Assembly: GCA_964392325.1 (NCBI GenBank)
Contig: CAYMPJ010000011.1
Coordinates: forward strand, 1-64,000
DNA from: CALLPQ01 sp964392325
Lineage (GTDB): Bacteria > Pseudomonadota > Alphaproteobacteria > Caulobacterales > Parvularculaceae
Reading direction: 5' to 3'
Length of the DNA stretch: 64,000 nt
The translations under genes were made by a program, and so were the position numbers. Positions 16,266-24,895 of the stretch are shown here, in pieces. How positions within the stretch are numbered: the stretch's first letter is position 1; the number at the start of each line of letters is the position of its first letter. The notes under the pieces are model-generated. The model was not told the origin of the DNA and did no database searches. It worked only from the letters and a program-made list of their open reading frames with translations.

Positions 16266-18368
16266 ATGCCACAATTACCCGAACTCAGAGAAGACCTAAA
16301 TCTCCTGGAAGGAGATCGCCTTGCTAACGGTGATGAAAGCTGGCTGGTTCATGACCCCCTTAAAAATAGTTTCTTCCGGATTGACAAGAATGCCCTACAG
16401 ATTTTGCGATATTGGTCCCTTGCAGATCCGCAAAAAATTATTGAGGCAGCAAATAAAAATAGTGATGACACGATAACCGAAGAGAATTTTAAAGAGACAC
16501 TCCAGTTTTTAATTTCCAACCGTTTGACTTTAACGGGTCTGGATGAAAACAGCGACGCTTTTGCAGATCAGGAAGCGGCTGCATCGCCCGCACTCTGGAA
16601 ACAAATTATCCATAAATATCTATTTTTCAAAATTCCGCTTTTTCAGCCTGACGGGTTTTTAAGGGCAACGGCGCCGTTTGTTAAAATATTTTTTTTAAAA
16701 CAGACATGGTTATGTCTAGCTCTATTGGCTCTTGTCGGTTTTTATCTTGTTTCAAGACAGTGGGATGAATTTGTCCAAACATTTCTACATTTTCTAAGCT
16801 TTGAGGGGGCGCTGTTTTATGGCGCCACCTTGATTTTTGTGACACTCTTTCATGAATTGGGTCATGCCTATACCGCGCATCATTATAAATGCCGGGTTTC
16901 TACGATAGGCCTTGCGTTTATCGTGATGTTTCCAATTCTCTATACCGATACGACCGATGCATGGCGATTAAAAGACCGGCGACACCGTTTGCATATTGAT
17001 ATAGCCGGTATTGGTGCGGAATTAATCATTGCATCACTGGCGACTTTGGCATGGAGTTTTATTCCCGATGGCGCCATGCGAAGCGCCGCTTTTTTTCTGG
17101 CGACAACCAGTTGGACGTTAAGTTTATTGGTAAATCTCAACCCGTTTATGCGCTTTGATGGATATTATATTTTCTCTGACATGATTGGCATAGAAAATTT
17201 GCAACAAAAAAGTTTTGCGCTAGGGCGTTGGCGGGTACGCAAAATTTTATTTGGCCTGCGCGATCCTGCCCCCTTTGAGTTTAGTCGCAGAAAAACTTTA
17301 CTGCTAACTGCTTTTGCTTGGGGGACATGGATCTATCGTTTTTTCCTTTTTCTGGGTATCGCGCTTTTTGTGCATGCCTTTTTTCATAAAGCACTGGGTA
17401 TTCTTTTATTCATTGTCGAGATTGGCTGGTTTATTGGCCGGCCTATACTCGACGAGGTAAAAGCATGGTTTTCAATACGTGAACAAATTAGTTCGCATCG
17501 TCGTGGTTGGTTCTCATTGGCCGGGCTGGGTGTGTTGGGTCTGGCTATGTGTTTGCCCTGGCAAAGTTCGGTGAGAGCACCGGCAATCATTACCCCGGTT
17601 CAAAAAACGGAAATATTTGCACATGATCCGGGAAAGCTACGCAAAATACATGTTGAAGAGGGGCAAGCCGTTAAAAAGGGTGATCTGATTTTCAGTGTTG
17701 CAATGCCCGATATCGAGATAGCGATCAAACAAACCCAAATGATGATTGAGCAAACCCGGAGTCGATTAAACCGGCGGGTTAGCGACCGTGAGGATCGCTC
17801 GCAAACATCGGTGTTGCGACAAAGCCTTATAACAGAGCAAGAACGTTTGGCGGGGTATGAAAAACAATTGCAAGAAGCAATCATTCTCGCGCCCCATGAC
17901 GGGATAGTAACGGGAATTGCAGGCGGGCTGGATGTTGGTCAGTGGGTCAATCGTGATTTACGCCTGACAACGATCATGAACCCGCAAGTGAGCGAATTGC
18001 TGGTGATGACAAACGAAAATGCGCGGGCTCTCCTCGAAGAAGGGCGCACCCTGAAATTTATACCCGATGATATTCAAATTTCGAAAAAAACCGGCATTGT
18101 CACAAAGATCGGCACTGTCGCCGAGGAACATATTCAGCTCCCTGTTTTCTCCTCTATTTTTGGGGGAGCCGTTGCGGTGGAAGAAGATGATGAGGGGCGT
18201 CATATACCAACAAAATCTATGTTCGCTTTGCAGGGCATGGTCAATCAGGATGAACCGATTTACCGGACTTTAACCGGCGTTGCCATCATCCGGGCAAAGC
18301 GCGAGGCGCCTATTAGCGCAATCTGGCGGCGGGTATCGGCAGTCCTAATCCGGGAAGTTGATTTTTAA
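16266..18368 (+). CDS. M50 (site-2-protease-like) membrane protein fused to HlyD domain
   Basis: The 700-residue fusion has an N-terminal soluble region (about 15-95) whose layout resembles PqqD-like peptide-binding domains (NSFFRIDKNALQILRYW). A polytopic membrane core follows, with zinc motif HELGH at 196-200 and second motif LNPFMRFDG at 291-299, the M50 signatures; all expected catalytic residues (HExxH plus Asp) are present. After more membrane segments, residues about 440-700 form a HlyD-like periplasmic part (GKLRKIHVEEGQAVKKGD; second half LAPHDGIVTGIAGG). M50/HlyD fusions are known in databases, usually near adaptor genes, but their mechanism is unclear. It ends the operon and may replace an ABC transporter or process the giant substrate (inference). 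Confidence 0.82.
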   Translation: MPQLPELREDLNLLEGDRLANGDESWLVHDPLKNSFFRIDKNALQILRYWSLADPQKIIEAANKNSDDTITEENFKETLQFLISNRLTLTGLDENSDAFADQEAAASPALWKQIIHKYLFFKIPLFQPDGFLRATAPFVKIFFLKQTWLCLALLALVGFYLVSRQWDEFVQTFLHFLSFEGALFYGATLIFVTLFHELGHAYTAHHYKCRVSTIGLAFIVMFPILYTDTTDAWRLKDRRHRLHIDIAGIGAELIIASLATLAWSFIPDGAMRSAAFFLATTSWTLSLLVNLNPFMRFDGYYIFSDMIGIENLQQKSFALGRWRVRKILFGLRDPAPFEFSRRKTLLLTAFAWGTWIYRFFLFLGIALFVHAFFHKALGILLFIVEIGWFIGRPILDEVKAWFSIREQISSHRRGWFSLAGLGVLGLAMCLPWQSSVRAPAIITPVQKTEIFAHDPGKLRKIHVEEGQAVKKGDLIFSVAMPDIEIAIKQTQMMIEQTRSRLNRRVSDREDRSQTSVLRQSLITEQERLAGYEKQLQEAIILAPHDGIVTGIAGGLDVGQWVNRDLRLTTIMNPQVSELLVMTNENARALLEEGRTLKFIPDDIQISKKTGIVTKIGTVAEEHIQLPVFSSIFGGAVAVEEDDEGRHIPTKSMFALQGMVNQDEPIYRTLTGVAIIRAKREAPISAIWRRVSAVLIREVDF

Positions 18369-18600
18369 CCGTCCCAAAATGATCCATTTATGGGGTCCAT
18401 CAACAACACAAATCATTAATCCTCTTTGAGGTGCTAAATATAGAGTATATTTAGCAAGAGATTTGCTTTGCTTGGTTAAACGTGAAGCATTCGACTTGCG
18501 GACCCAAAAATTGCAAATCGTAATCACTCTGAAAACATTGCAATATAGGTTGAGTTCGTCTTATGCATAATGAACGACGAAAGACGGGACGACAATTGTT
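18369..18600. other. Intergenic region without recognised gene
   Basis: This 232-bp AT-rich spacer separates the end of the secretion operon from the sugar-nucleotide gene. No convincing terminator hairpin or gene was seen. It presumably carries the promoter of the downstream gene, which lacks a clear Shine-Dalgarno sequence. Confidence 0.4.
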
Positions 18601-20811
18601 ATGAATATCTATCCGGTAATTATGTGCGGCGGATCAGGGACGCGGTTATGGCCAGCCTCGCGCCCATCGCGCCCTAAACAATTTATCGCCCTTGTTGGGG
18701 AAAAAAGTCTTTTTCGTGAGACTGCCGAACGGGTATGCGCGATTCCCGGTTTTAAAAAATTAATTATCGTCGCCGGTAATGTCCACGGCGCGTATATTGC
18801 GCAGGAAATTGCGGGCCTGTGTGATGCGGTTGTTTTATTGGAGCCGCAGGGGCGCGATTCTGCGCCGGCAATTGCGGTGGCGAGTGAATATTTATATCGT
18901 CACGATCCGGACGGTATCGCCGCTGTTGTTGCGTCCGATCATTTTATTCCCGATGTGTCGGCTTTTGCTAAAGCGATTGAAATTTCCGCCGCTGCTGCCA
19001 AAGAAGGGCGCATCGTAACAATGGGCGTGGTGCCGACATCGCCAAACACCGCATTTGGTTATATTCGCCCGGAAGAAACGGCCAAGGGCGCACAAAGCGT
19101 ATCTCCGGTCATGGCGTTTGTTGAAAAGCCGGATAGGGCGACCGCTAAAAAATATATGAATGAGGGATATTTGTGGAATAGCGGAAATTTTGTGTTTTCC
19201 GCTGCTACCATGCGCAGTGAGCTCATGACTAATGTTCCGGAAATGATTGGATGTGTCGGCAAAGCGCTTGACCAAGGGGTTTATACAGAAACCGGTATCA
19301 AATTGGGGGAAGCCTTTAGAGACGCCCAGAAAATCTCAATTGATTATGCGGTGATGGAAAAAACCAAACACGCCAGCGTGTTGCCGGTTTCCTTGTCATG
19401 GTCCGATCTTGGGGCGTGGGACGCAGTTCATCAGGTGAGCGAAAAAGACAAAGCGCAAAATGCGAAGCTTGGTCAAGTCATCAATATTGATACAAAAAAT
19501 TCTTATCTGCGCGGCGAAGATGGTATGACGGTTGCGGCGGTTGGTCTGGAAAATCTTGCGGTCATTGCGCAAAAAGATAGCGTGCTGGTCTGTCCGTTGG
19601 ATCAGGCGCAATCTGTCAAACAAATTGTCGAGATCATGAAAGAGCAAAAAGACCCTCGCGTGGATATCGCCGAGGAGGATAAGCCGCCCTCGCTTGAGGG
19701 AATGAGTGCGTATTTTAAAGAATGGCTCTTTTTCAAGGCGCTGCCTTTGTGGTCGAGCATTGGCACTGATCATAATGGGTGGGGTTTTCATGAAAGCCTA
19801 ACCCAGAGCGGGGAGCCAAGCGGGGCTGATCGCCGGGCGCGGGTGCAGGCCCGCCAAATTTATACCTATGGGGTTGCACGAGAATTAGGCTGGACGGGCC
19901 CATGGAAGTTTATCATGCAACGGGGCCTGGAGCATCTCACGGTTAAGTATCAAAAGAACAGAGAATTTATTAATACGCTTACAGATGATAAGGGCGTTAT
20001 TATCAATGATGCAAGCTTGCTCTATGATCAAGCGTTCCAGATATTGGCATTGGGCAAGTCAGCCCCATTTTACGACGAGGCTTCGACCCGCGCATTAGCC
20101 ATTCTTGATCAAATCGAAGCAGACCTTACCTTGTCTCAAGGGGGATTTATTGAATCGGGGGATCAGCCTTATCAATCCAATGCGCATATGCATTTTCTCG
20201 AAGCATGTTTGGCGTGGTACGAAATAAGCGGCGAGCCGCGATGGCGCGATGTAGCCGAAAAAATAACGGATATGGCCCTGACTTATTTTATTGATGGGCA
20301 AGGTGGATTTATTCGGGAATTTTTCAATGAAGATTGGTCTCCGGCGAATGGGGCATCTGGTTCAATTGTAGAGCCGGGCCATCAGTTTGAGTGGGCTTGG
20401 TTATTGGCGCGCTGGTCAAAGCTTGGCGGCGGAGAAAAAGCATTGCAGGCTGCATATAGATTATATTCTGCGGGCGAGAAGGGTATTGATCAAGATCGCG
20501 GTGTTGCCGTTGATACCATGAATGAAAAATTGGAGCAGGTCACTGAGCGCGCAAGGCTATGGCCGCAAACGGAGCGCATGAAGGCAGCATTATTATTATC
20601 CGAGATTGCGGATAAGCAAATGCAAGGGAAGTATCGCCTGGATGGCTTGAATGCTGCCAAGAGCCTACGGCGTTATCTTGATACGCCGCTACAGGGCTTG
20701 TGGTGGGACAAGCTAACGGCGGACAATGAATTTGTTTTCGAAGATGCCAGCGGCAGTACCTTCTATCATATTATTGAGGCTATTGCTCAACTCTTGAAAA
20801 CTCAAAACTAA
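18601..20811 (+). CDS. Bifunctional mannose-1-phosphate guanylyltransferase / AGE-family epimerase-isomerase
   Basis: The 736-residue protein has two domains. Residues 3-350 are a ManC-type nucleotidyltransferase: the signature MCGGSGTRLWPASRPSRPKQ is at 9-28, and FVEKPDRATAKKY near 170 is typical. It would make GDP-mannose from mannose-1-phosphate and GTP. Residues about 365-735 match the alpha/alpha-barrel N-acylglucosamine 2-epimerase family (RRARVQARQIYTYGVARELG near 412; PGHQFEWAWLL near 593), which includes mannose isomerases. The usual cupin-type mannose-6-phosphate isomerase part of bifunctional ManC is absent, so the AGE domain may supply the isomerase step. Its stop overlaps the convergent downstream gene by 4 nt. 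Likely role: GDP-mannose supply for exopolysaccharide or LPS. Confidence 0.88.
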   Translation: MNIYPVIMCGGSGTRLWPASRPSRPKQFIALVGEKSLFRETAERVCAIPGFKKLIIVAGNVHGAYIAQEIAGLCDAVVLLEPQGRDSAPAIAVASEYLYRHDPDGIAAVVASDHFIPDVSAFAKAIEISAAAAKEGRIVTMGVVPTSPNTAFGYIRPEETAKGAQSVSPVMAFVEKPDRATAKKYMNEGYLWNSGNFVFSAATMRSELMTNVPEMIGCVGKALDQGVYTETGIKLGEAFRDAQKISIDYAVMEKTKHASVLPVSLSWSDLGAWDAVHQVSEKDKAQNAKLGQVINIDTKNSYLRGEDGMTVAAVGLENLAVIAQKDSVLVCPLDQAQSVKQIVEIMKEQKDPRVDIAEEDKPPSLEGMSAYFKEWLFFKALPLWSSIGTDHNGWGFHESLTQSGEPSGADRRARVQARQIYTYGVARELGWTGPWKFIMQRGLEHLTVKYQKNREFINTLTDDKGVIINDASLLYDQAFQILALGKSAPFYDEASTRALAILDQIEADLTLSQGGFIESGDQPYQSNAHMHFLEACLAWYEISGEPRWRDVAEKITDMALTYFIDGQGGFIREFFNEDWSPANGASGSIVEPGHQFEWAWLLARWSKLGGGEKALQAAYRLYSAGEKGIDQDRGVAVDTMNEKLEQVTERARLWPQTERMKAALLLSEIADKQMQGKYRLDGLNAAKSLRRYLDTPLQGLWWDKLTADNEFVFEDASGSTFYHIIEAIAQLLKTQN

Positions 20812-21293
20812 CGATATCGACGGCGTCCATCGGGGCGCTCTAAGGGAAAGCGTCGCTTACTGTTGCTTTTCTGTCCCGAGTAAAATCCTTGAACATATGA
20901 TCGCGAAGTTTTGCTACGCGGGTAACCAGAATAAAATCCCTGAACATAGGGAATCCGCTCGCCATATCCAGAAAAATGACCAATGACACGGACTTTGGCG
21001 GTACCCGATTTTGATGTGCGGGAACGCGGGGAAGTCTTCGTTTTTGTTTTCGCCTTAGCCGGCAAAGGATCGCCGCCCAAGAGCGCGGGCAGCGCGTTAT
21101 TCTGGCTGTTGCGTTTTTGGTTAATTCGTTTTGTGCCAACACCGCGCCACACCGTTACACCTTTTTCGTGAGCGCGCTCAAATGCGTCTCCCTGTTTTGC
21201 CTGAAAGGCGTGTGCGTGCGTGTTTATGCTCATTATACTGAGTAACAAGATAAATATACCTGATGCTTTAAAAGAAACATGAAACCTAAACAT
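20808..21293 (-). CDS. Small secreted basic repeat protein of unknown function
   Basis: The 161-residue protein starts with a Sec-type signal (hydrophobic FILLLSIMSINTHAHA), so it is likely exported. The mature part is Lys/Arg/Ser-rich, and its C-terminal third carries two copies of YVQGFYSG separated by about 15 residues. I do not recognise a family. It is convergent with the GDP-mannose gene, and the two stop codons overlap (20808-20811). The clear signal peptide and internal repeat argue that it is a real gene; function unknown. Confidence 0.6.
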   Translation of the reverse strand: MFRFHVSFKASGIFILLLSIMSINTHAHAFQAKQGDAFERAHEKGVTVWRGVGTKRINQKRNSQNNALPALLGGDPLPAKAKTKTKTSPRSRTSKSGTAKVRVIGHFSGYGERIPYVQGFYSGYPRSKTSRSYVQGFYSGQKSNSKRRFPLERPDGRRRYR

Positions 21294-21559
21294 TTTTTAT
21301 AACCCCAAATTAGTAGTCACCACACAAATACAGTCTGCTCTTATTGGCCTATATCTGACAAGACCATTTTCGAAGCATTGTGCCTGTTTGCGGGTTGTAT
21401 TTGAAAATGTGATCATACCTTTTGATTGTTTTTTTAAGAATTTAACGATAATGGGAGAATTCAGAAATATTTTTTCACCCCTTTGATGTGTCATGGGTGA
21501 TGTGTTGATTGTTGAATTTTTATTCGTTTACAGAGTTAAACTGGTATTGGATTAACCTT

Positions 21560-22129
21560 ATGAAATTACCCGCGCAAAATACTGATCCTGTTTTAGATGA
21601 TTGTCTATGGACTGATCGCTTGATGTTAAAACCTATGGGTGCGGGGGATGTCGAGGCGCATGTTGATATGATGCAAACGCCTGAGCTTGCAAAGTTTTTA
21701 ACTGATGCGGGTACTCCCCGTGGGCGTCTCGATGAATGGCGTGTTGCTGCGACCCTTATTGGGCATTGGCAAATTCGGGGTTACGGTTTTTTCTCTGTGT
21801 TTGAAAAACAAAGCGGCGAATGGATTGGCCGTGTGGGTCCTTGGCAGCCCTATGGCTGGCCCGGACTAGAGGTTGGCTGGGCCATCCGTAAGGAATTTTG
21901 GGGAAAGGGCTATGCGCCAGAAGCCGCCATTGCGACGATGGGCTGGGTCTTTACCCGTTTTCCCGATCTAAAGCGTATCCTCAGCGTGATTGACCCGGAT
22001 AATAAGAATAGCCAACAGGTGGCCGCTAAAATCGGGGAGACCAATAGCGGCGAGAAGTTTGAACTTTGGGGACATACCCTGGATCTATGGTCGATAGATC
22101 GCGAAGTTTGGGCCGAGAAATATGGCTGA
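21560..22129 (+). CDS. GNAT-family N-acetyltransferase
   Basis: The protein is about 189 residues from the ATG at 21560; an upstream TTG at 21509 in the same frame would add 17 residues but gives a poor family match. It begins with the RimJ/RimL-like strand WTDRLMLKPMGAGDVEAHV and has the acetyl-CoA pyrophosphate-binding loop in RKEFWGKGYAPEAA, then the conserved VIDPDNKNSQQVAAKIG helix. Proteins of this type transfer an acetyl group from acetyl-CoA to an amine on a protein or small molecule; the substrate is unknown. No operon partner. Confidence 0.85.
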   Translation: MKLPAQNTDPVLDDCLWTDRLMLKPMGAGDVEAHVDMMQTPELAKFLTDAGTPRGRLDEWRVAATLIGHWQIRGYGFFSVFEKQSGEWIGRVGPWQPYGWPGLEVGWAIRKEFWGKGYAPEAAIATMGWVFTRFPDLKRILSVIDPDNKNSQQVAAKIGETNSGEKFELWGHTLDLWSIDREVWAEKYG

Positions 22130-22144
22130 TTAGTTATTGCAGGT

Positions 22145-22708
22145 TTATTGCGCCAGCTGTTGAGATCGTAACTCTTCAATCACTGGCAGGAATTTTGTAT
22201 TCCAGTCATTGACCGTAATGGGGCCCGCATGTTTGTGGCGGATATGACCTGTATGATCAATAATAAAGGTTTCGGGCGCTCCGGTTACACCAAAATCAAT
22301 TGCTGTACGTCCTTTTTGGTCATCGCCAATAAGGGTGTAGGGATTACCAAATCGTGCAAGCCAATTCGCCCCATCACCGGGTTCATCTTTCCAGTTAAGC
22401 CCCATGATGGGAATTTCATCGGCTTGGCTAAGGCGCATAAGCAAGGGATGTTCAACACGGCAGGAAATGCACCAGGATGCAAAAACATTCACGAGGCTGA
22501 CTTTTCCGATTAAATCCTGACGGGAAAATCCTTCCGGTAGCGCGATAGTATTTTGACCGGATTTAATTGCGGGCAGGGCAAAATCGGGCGCAGGCTTATC
22601 AATCAAAACCGATTGAAACGGGTCCGAGGGATGGCGCAGCGACGTCATGAAAATCGCGCCCAGCATCAACAAGATCGTTAAGGGGATGGCAAAAAGTAAT
22701 TTACGCAT
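22145..22708 (-). CDS. CcmG/DsbE-like membrane-anchored thioredoxin
   Basis: The 187-residue protein has one N-terminal transmembrane anchor (LFAIPLTILLMLGAIFMTSL) and a periplasmic thioredoxin fold. The active site is WCISCRVEHP, where CcmG proteins usually have WCxxC followed by EHP, and the cis-proline loop is GVTGAPETFIID. CcmG reduces the haem-binding cysteines of apocytochrome c. No other ccm gene is nearby. The lipoprotein gene upstream on the same strand ends 8 nt before it, so the two are likely co-transcribed. Confidence 0.85.
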   Translation of the reverse strand: MRKLLFAIPLTILLMLGAIFMTSLRHPSDPFQSVLIDKPAPDFALPAIKSGQNTIALPEGFSRQDLIGKVSLVNVFASWCISCRVEHPLLMRLSQADEIPIMGLNWKDEPGDGANWLARFGNPYTLIGDDQKGRTAIDFGVTGAPETFIIDHTGHIRHKHAGPITVNDWNTKFLPVIEELRSQQLAQ

Positions 22709-22716
22709 AGATTGGT

Positions 22717-23259
22717 TTATTGCTGAATAGAGACCGGAGAATTGAGAATTGTGTTTTCCAAAAAGGAGTTTGCATCATAGATATTGATCCCGTTTCCCGG
22801 TGCGCTGACGGTGGAATCGGGGTGGGGGTAATTGCCCATTATAATTTCGATGCGTGCCGTATAGAAAACCTTGGCTCCGATAGTGCCAAAATTACCGCCG
22901 ACACCAATGCCCACGCTTGACCTGCGTCCAAATCGGCCTGACCCGACACCGCCGCCAACAGATACACCGCCGCGGTCTTGGCCGGTAACTTCGCGGTTGA
23001 TCACCTGAAACCATTCATAACCGTCTTGAACTGTAAGCTCTGCCGCGCGCCGTATCGCCAGCAATTCTATATTATCTGCGCCCGCCCCCGCAGAGCCCTT
23101 ATAGGTTATGCGGTAGCGCGCTTTTTCAAGTTTTGTTTCGCTATAGCCGAACTTGTTGTCGTATGCCGGACCATAGCCGACCGGACCGGAAGAGGCGCAC
23201 GCGCTTAAGAATAAGACGGATATGGTAAAAATCGCAGCTAATGTTACATTCGTCTTCAT
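22717..23259 (-). CDS. Lipoprotein resembling the CC0125/CC1285 family
   Basis: From the ATG at 23259 this is a 180-residue protein with a lipobox LSAC after the hydrophobic segment AAIFTISVLFLSAC. A GGAGG Shine-Dalgarno lies about 10 nt upstream, which decides this start over an upstream in-frame codon at 23430. The segment ARYRITYKG..GADNIELLAIRRAAELTVQDGYEWF matches alphaproteobacterial lipoproteins named after Caulobacter CC0125/CC1285. A glycine-rich linker follows. Function unknown. It probably forms an operon with the DsbE-like gene. Confidence 0.72.
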   Translation of the reverse strand: MKTNVTLAAIFTISVLFLSACASSGPVGYGPAYDNKFGYSETKLEKARYRITYKGSAGAGADNIELLAIRRAAELTVQDGYEWFQVINREVTGQDRGGVSVGGGVGSGRFGRRSSVGIGVGGNFGTIGAKVFYTARIEIIMGNYPHPDSTVSAPGNGINIYDANSFLENTILNSPVSIQQ

Positions 23260-23435
23260 GGACTGTGCCTCCTGTTTCCGGCGCGTCGGGCTCCTGATGA
23301 TAGGGCCAAATTTAGAACACTCTGGGCTTAAAGCTCTCAAATTAGCGTTGGACCATTCTACCCTGTCCATATCGTTAGAACAATAGATATTAAAAACCGA
23401 AGAGGCTTGCGGGCCAATATGATAGGACATTTTCG

Positions 23436-24578
23436 ATGATGCGGATCAACCCGAAATATGCATTCATTCTATGGGGTTTTATGGTTGGCGTGCTATGTAT
23501 TGCCTGTAGCCCGCGACATTCGGAAAACTCCCTTCAACCCAAAAATGTGAAAGGTGAAACCAGAACCATGGATTTTGAAATATTTAAAGATACCCCGCAT
23601 ATAGGATCTTCCAGAAAATCACTTCATCCCGGTTCCGTAAAATGGCCAACCCTTGATGGAAATCCGCCAATTATTATCGCCCATCGCGGCGCAAGCGGGT
23701 ATCTGCCAGAACATACGCTAGCTGGATATGATTTGGCTATTGATCTTGGGGCAGACTATATTGAGCCAGATTTGGTAATAACCAAAGATGGTCAACTGGT
23801 AGCCCGTCATGACCGTTATCTCTCCTCAACCACCGATATTGGCGATCACGGGGAGTTTGCCGATCGTAAAACCGTCAAGGAAGGCCGCGAAGAAGCAAAC
23901 TGGTTTGTAGAAGATTTTACATTGGCCGAACTTAAAACATTGCGCGCCGTACAACCGCGTGAGGGGCGTAGTCCTGAATTTGACGGTCAGTTCGAGATAC
24001 CGACATTTGAAGAAATTTTGCAATTAGCACAGCATCGATCACTGAGCGCGGGGCGACGCATTGGTGTTTATCCAGAAACCAAACATCCAGCAGCGCTCGA
24101 AGCATTAGGGCTTTCATTTGATGATGAATTATTACGCCTGCTTGATTCATATGGGTTTCAAAATGCCGATGATCCGGCATTCATTCAGTCCTTTGAATCA
24201 GAGAATTTAAAACGCTTGCGGGTGAAAACCAATCTGCGTCAGATTTTCCTTACTGAAAACGAGCCAGAGATTGCGATGGATGAAATCCGACGTTTTGCCG
24301 ATGGTATTGGCCCCTATAAGAAGCTTCTTATTGATGAAGCGGGCGGGGATAGCGGTTTTGTGGGCCGGGCCCATCGGGCAGGTTTGATGGTGCATCCCTG
24401 GACATTTCGTGATGATGATGTCTGGCCTCTATTTGAGGGCGATACCAGAGCAGAAATAGAAATGTTTATGCGCTTAGGAATCGATGGACTTTTCTCCGAT
24501 TTTGCCGATACACCGGTAAGTGTGCGCGCGGTACTTCACAAAAAATTGTTCTATAGCGACGGCGAAAAGAGCCGTTGA
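23436..24578 (+). CDS. glpQ: Glycerophosphodiester phosphodiesterase (lipoprotein)
   Basis: The 380-residue protein has an N-terminal lipoprotein signal ending in CIAC. The catalytic core starts at IIAHRGASGYLPEHTLAGYD, with the acid/base His, and continues with YIEPDLVITKDGQLVARHD, giving the metal-binding Glu/Asp and second His of the GDPD TIM-barrel family. The late FSDFADTP motif fits the barrel end. It hydrolyses glycerophosphodiesters to sn-glycerol-3-phosphate and an alcohol in the periplasm or at the membrane surface. It is divergent from the lipoprotein gene; no transporter gene is adjacent. Confidence 0.9.
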   Translation: MMRINPKYAFILWGFMVGVLCIACSPRHSENSLQPKNVKGETRTMDFEIFKDTPHIGSSRKSLHPGSVKWPTLDGNPPIIIAHRGASGYLPEHTLAGYDLAIDLGADYIEPDLVITKDGQLVARHDRYLSSTTDIGDHGEFADRKTVKEGREEANWFVEDFTLAELKTLRAVQPREGRSPEFDGQFEIPTFEEILQLAQHRSLSAGRRIGVYPETKHPAALEALGLSFDDELLRLLDSYGFQNADDPAFIQSFESENLKRLRVKTNLRQIFLTENEPEIAMDEIRRFADGIGPYKKLLIDEAGGDSGFVGRAHRAGLMVHPWTFRDDDVWPLFEGDTRAEIEMFMRLGIDGLFSDFADTPVSVRAVLHKKLFYSDGEKSR

Positions 24579-24895
24579 TCTTAACGCTCCGTCAGGATTG
24601 ATTACCAATAGCTTAACAAGACTTAAAACTTCCCGGGCGATCGGTAAGCTTGGCGGTTGCGCGCGCTAATATTCTTACCTCCTTACGTTGCAAAACACAC
24701 AAACGAGATTCGTGCGAAGAGGCGGCGCAATATTTTCTTTCATTTTCGGCTAAAATTCACCGGATATTGACTTGTTTTTGCCAAAGCTTAACGGTGCTTT
24801 GGCCGATCTTGAACTGAGCATAAAGGTCACTTGACGAGCGTCATCAGCGGGCGCAAATAACGGGTTTGATAACATAAAAATGTTGTTGCATTAGG
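24579..24895. promoter_or_regulatory. Intergenic region upstream of the branched-chain dehydrogenase operon
   Basis: This 317-bp stretch has no gene that I can support. It must contain the promoter for the four-gene operon downstream. No regulator site was recognised. An AGGA lies just before the alternative ATG at 24902. Confidence 0.4.

Noticed and set aside
21297..21494. 65-codon minus-strand ORF between the repeat protein and the acetyltransferase
   Set aside because: No signal peptide, family or ribosome site; likely non-coding.
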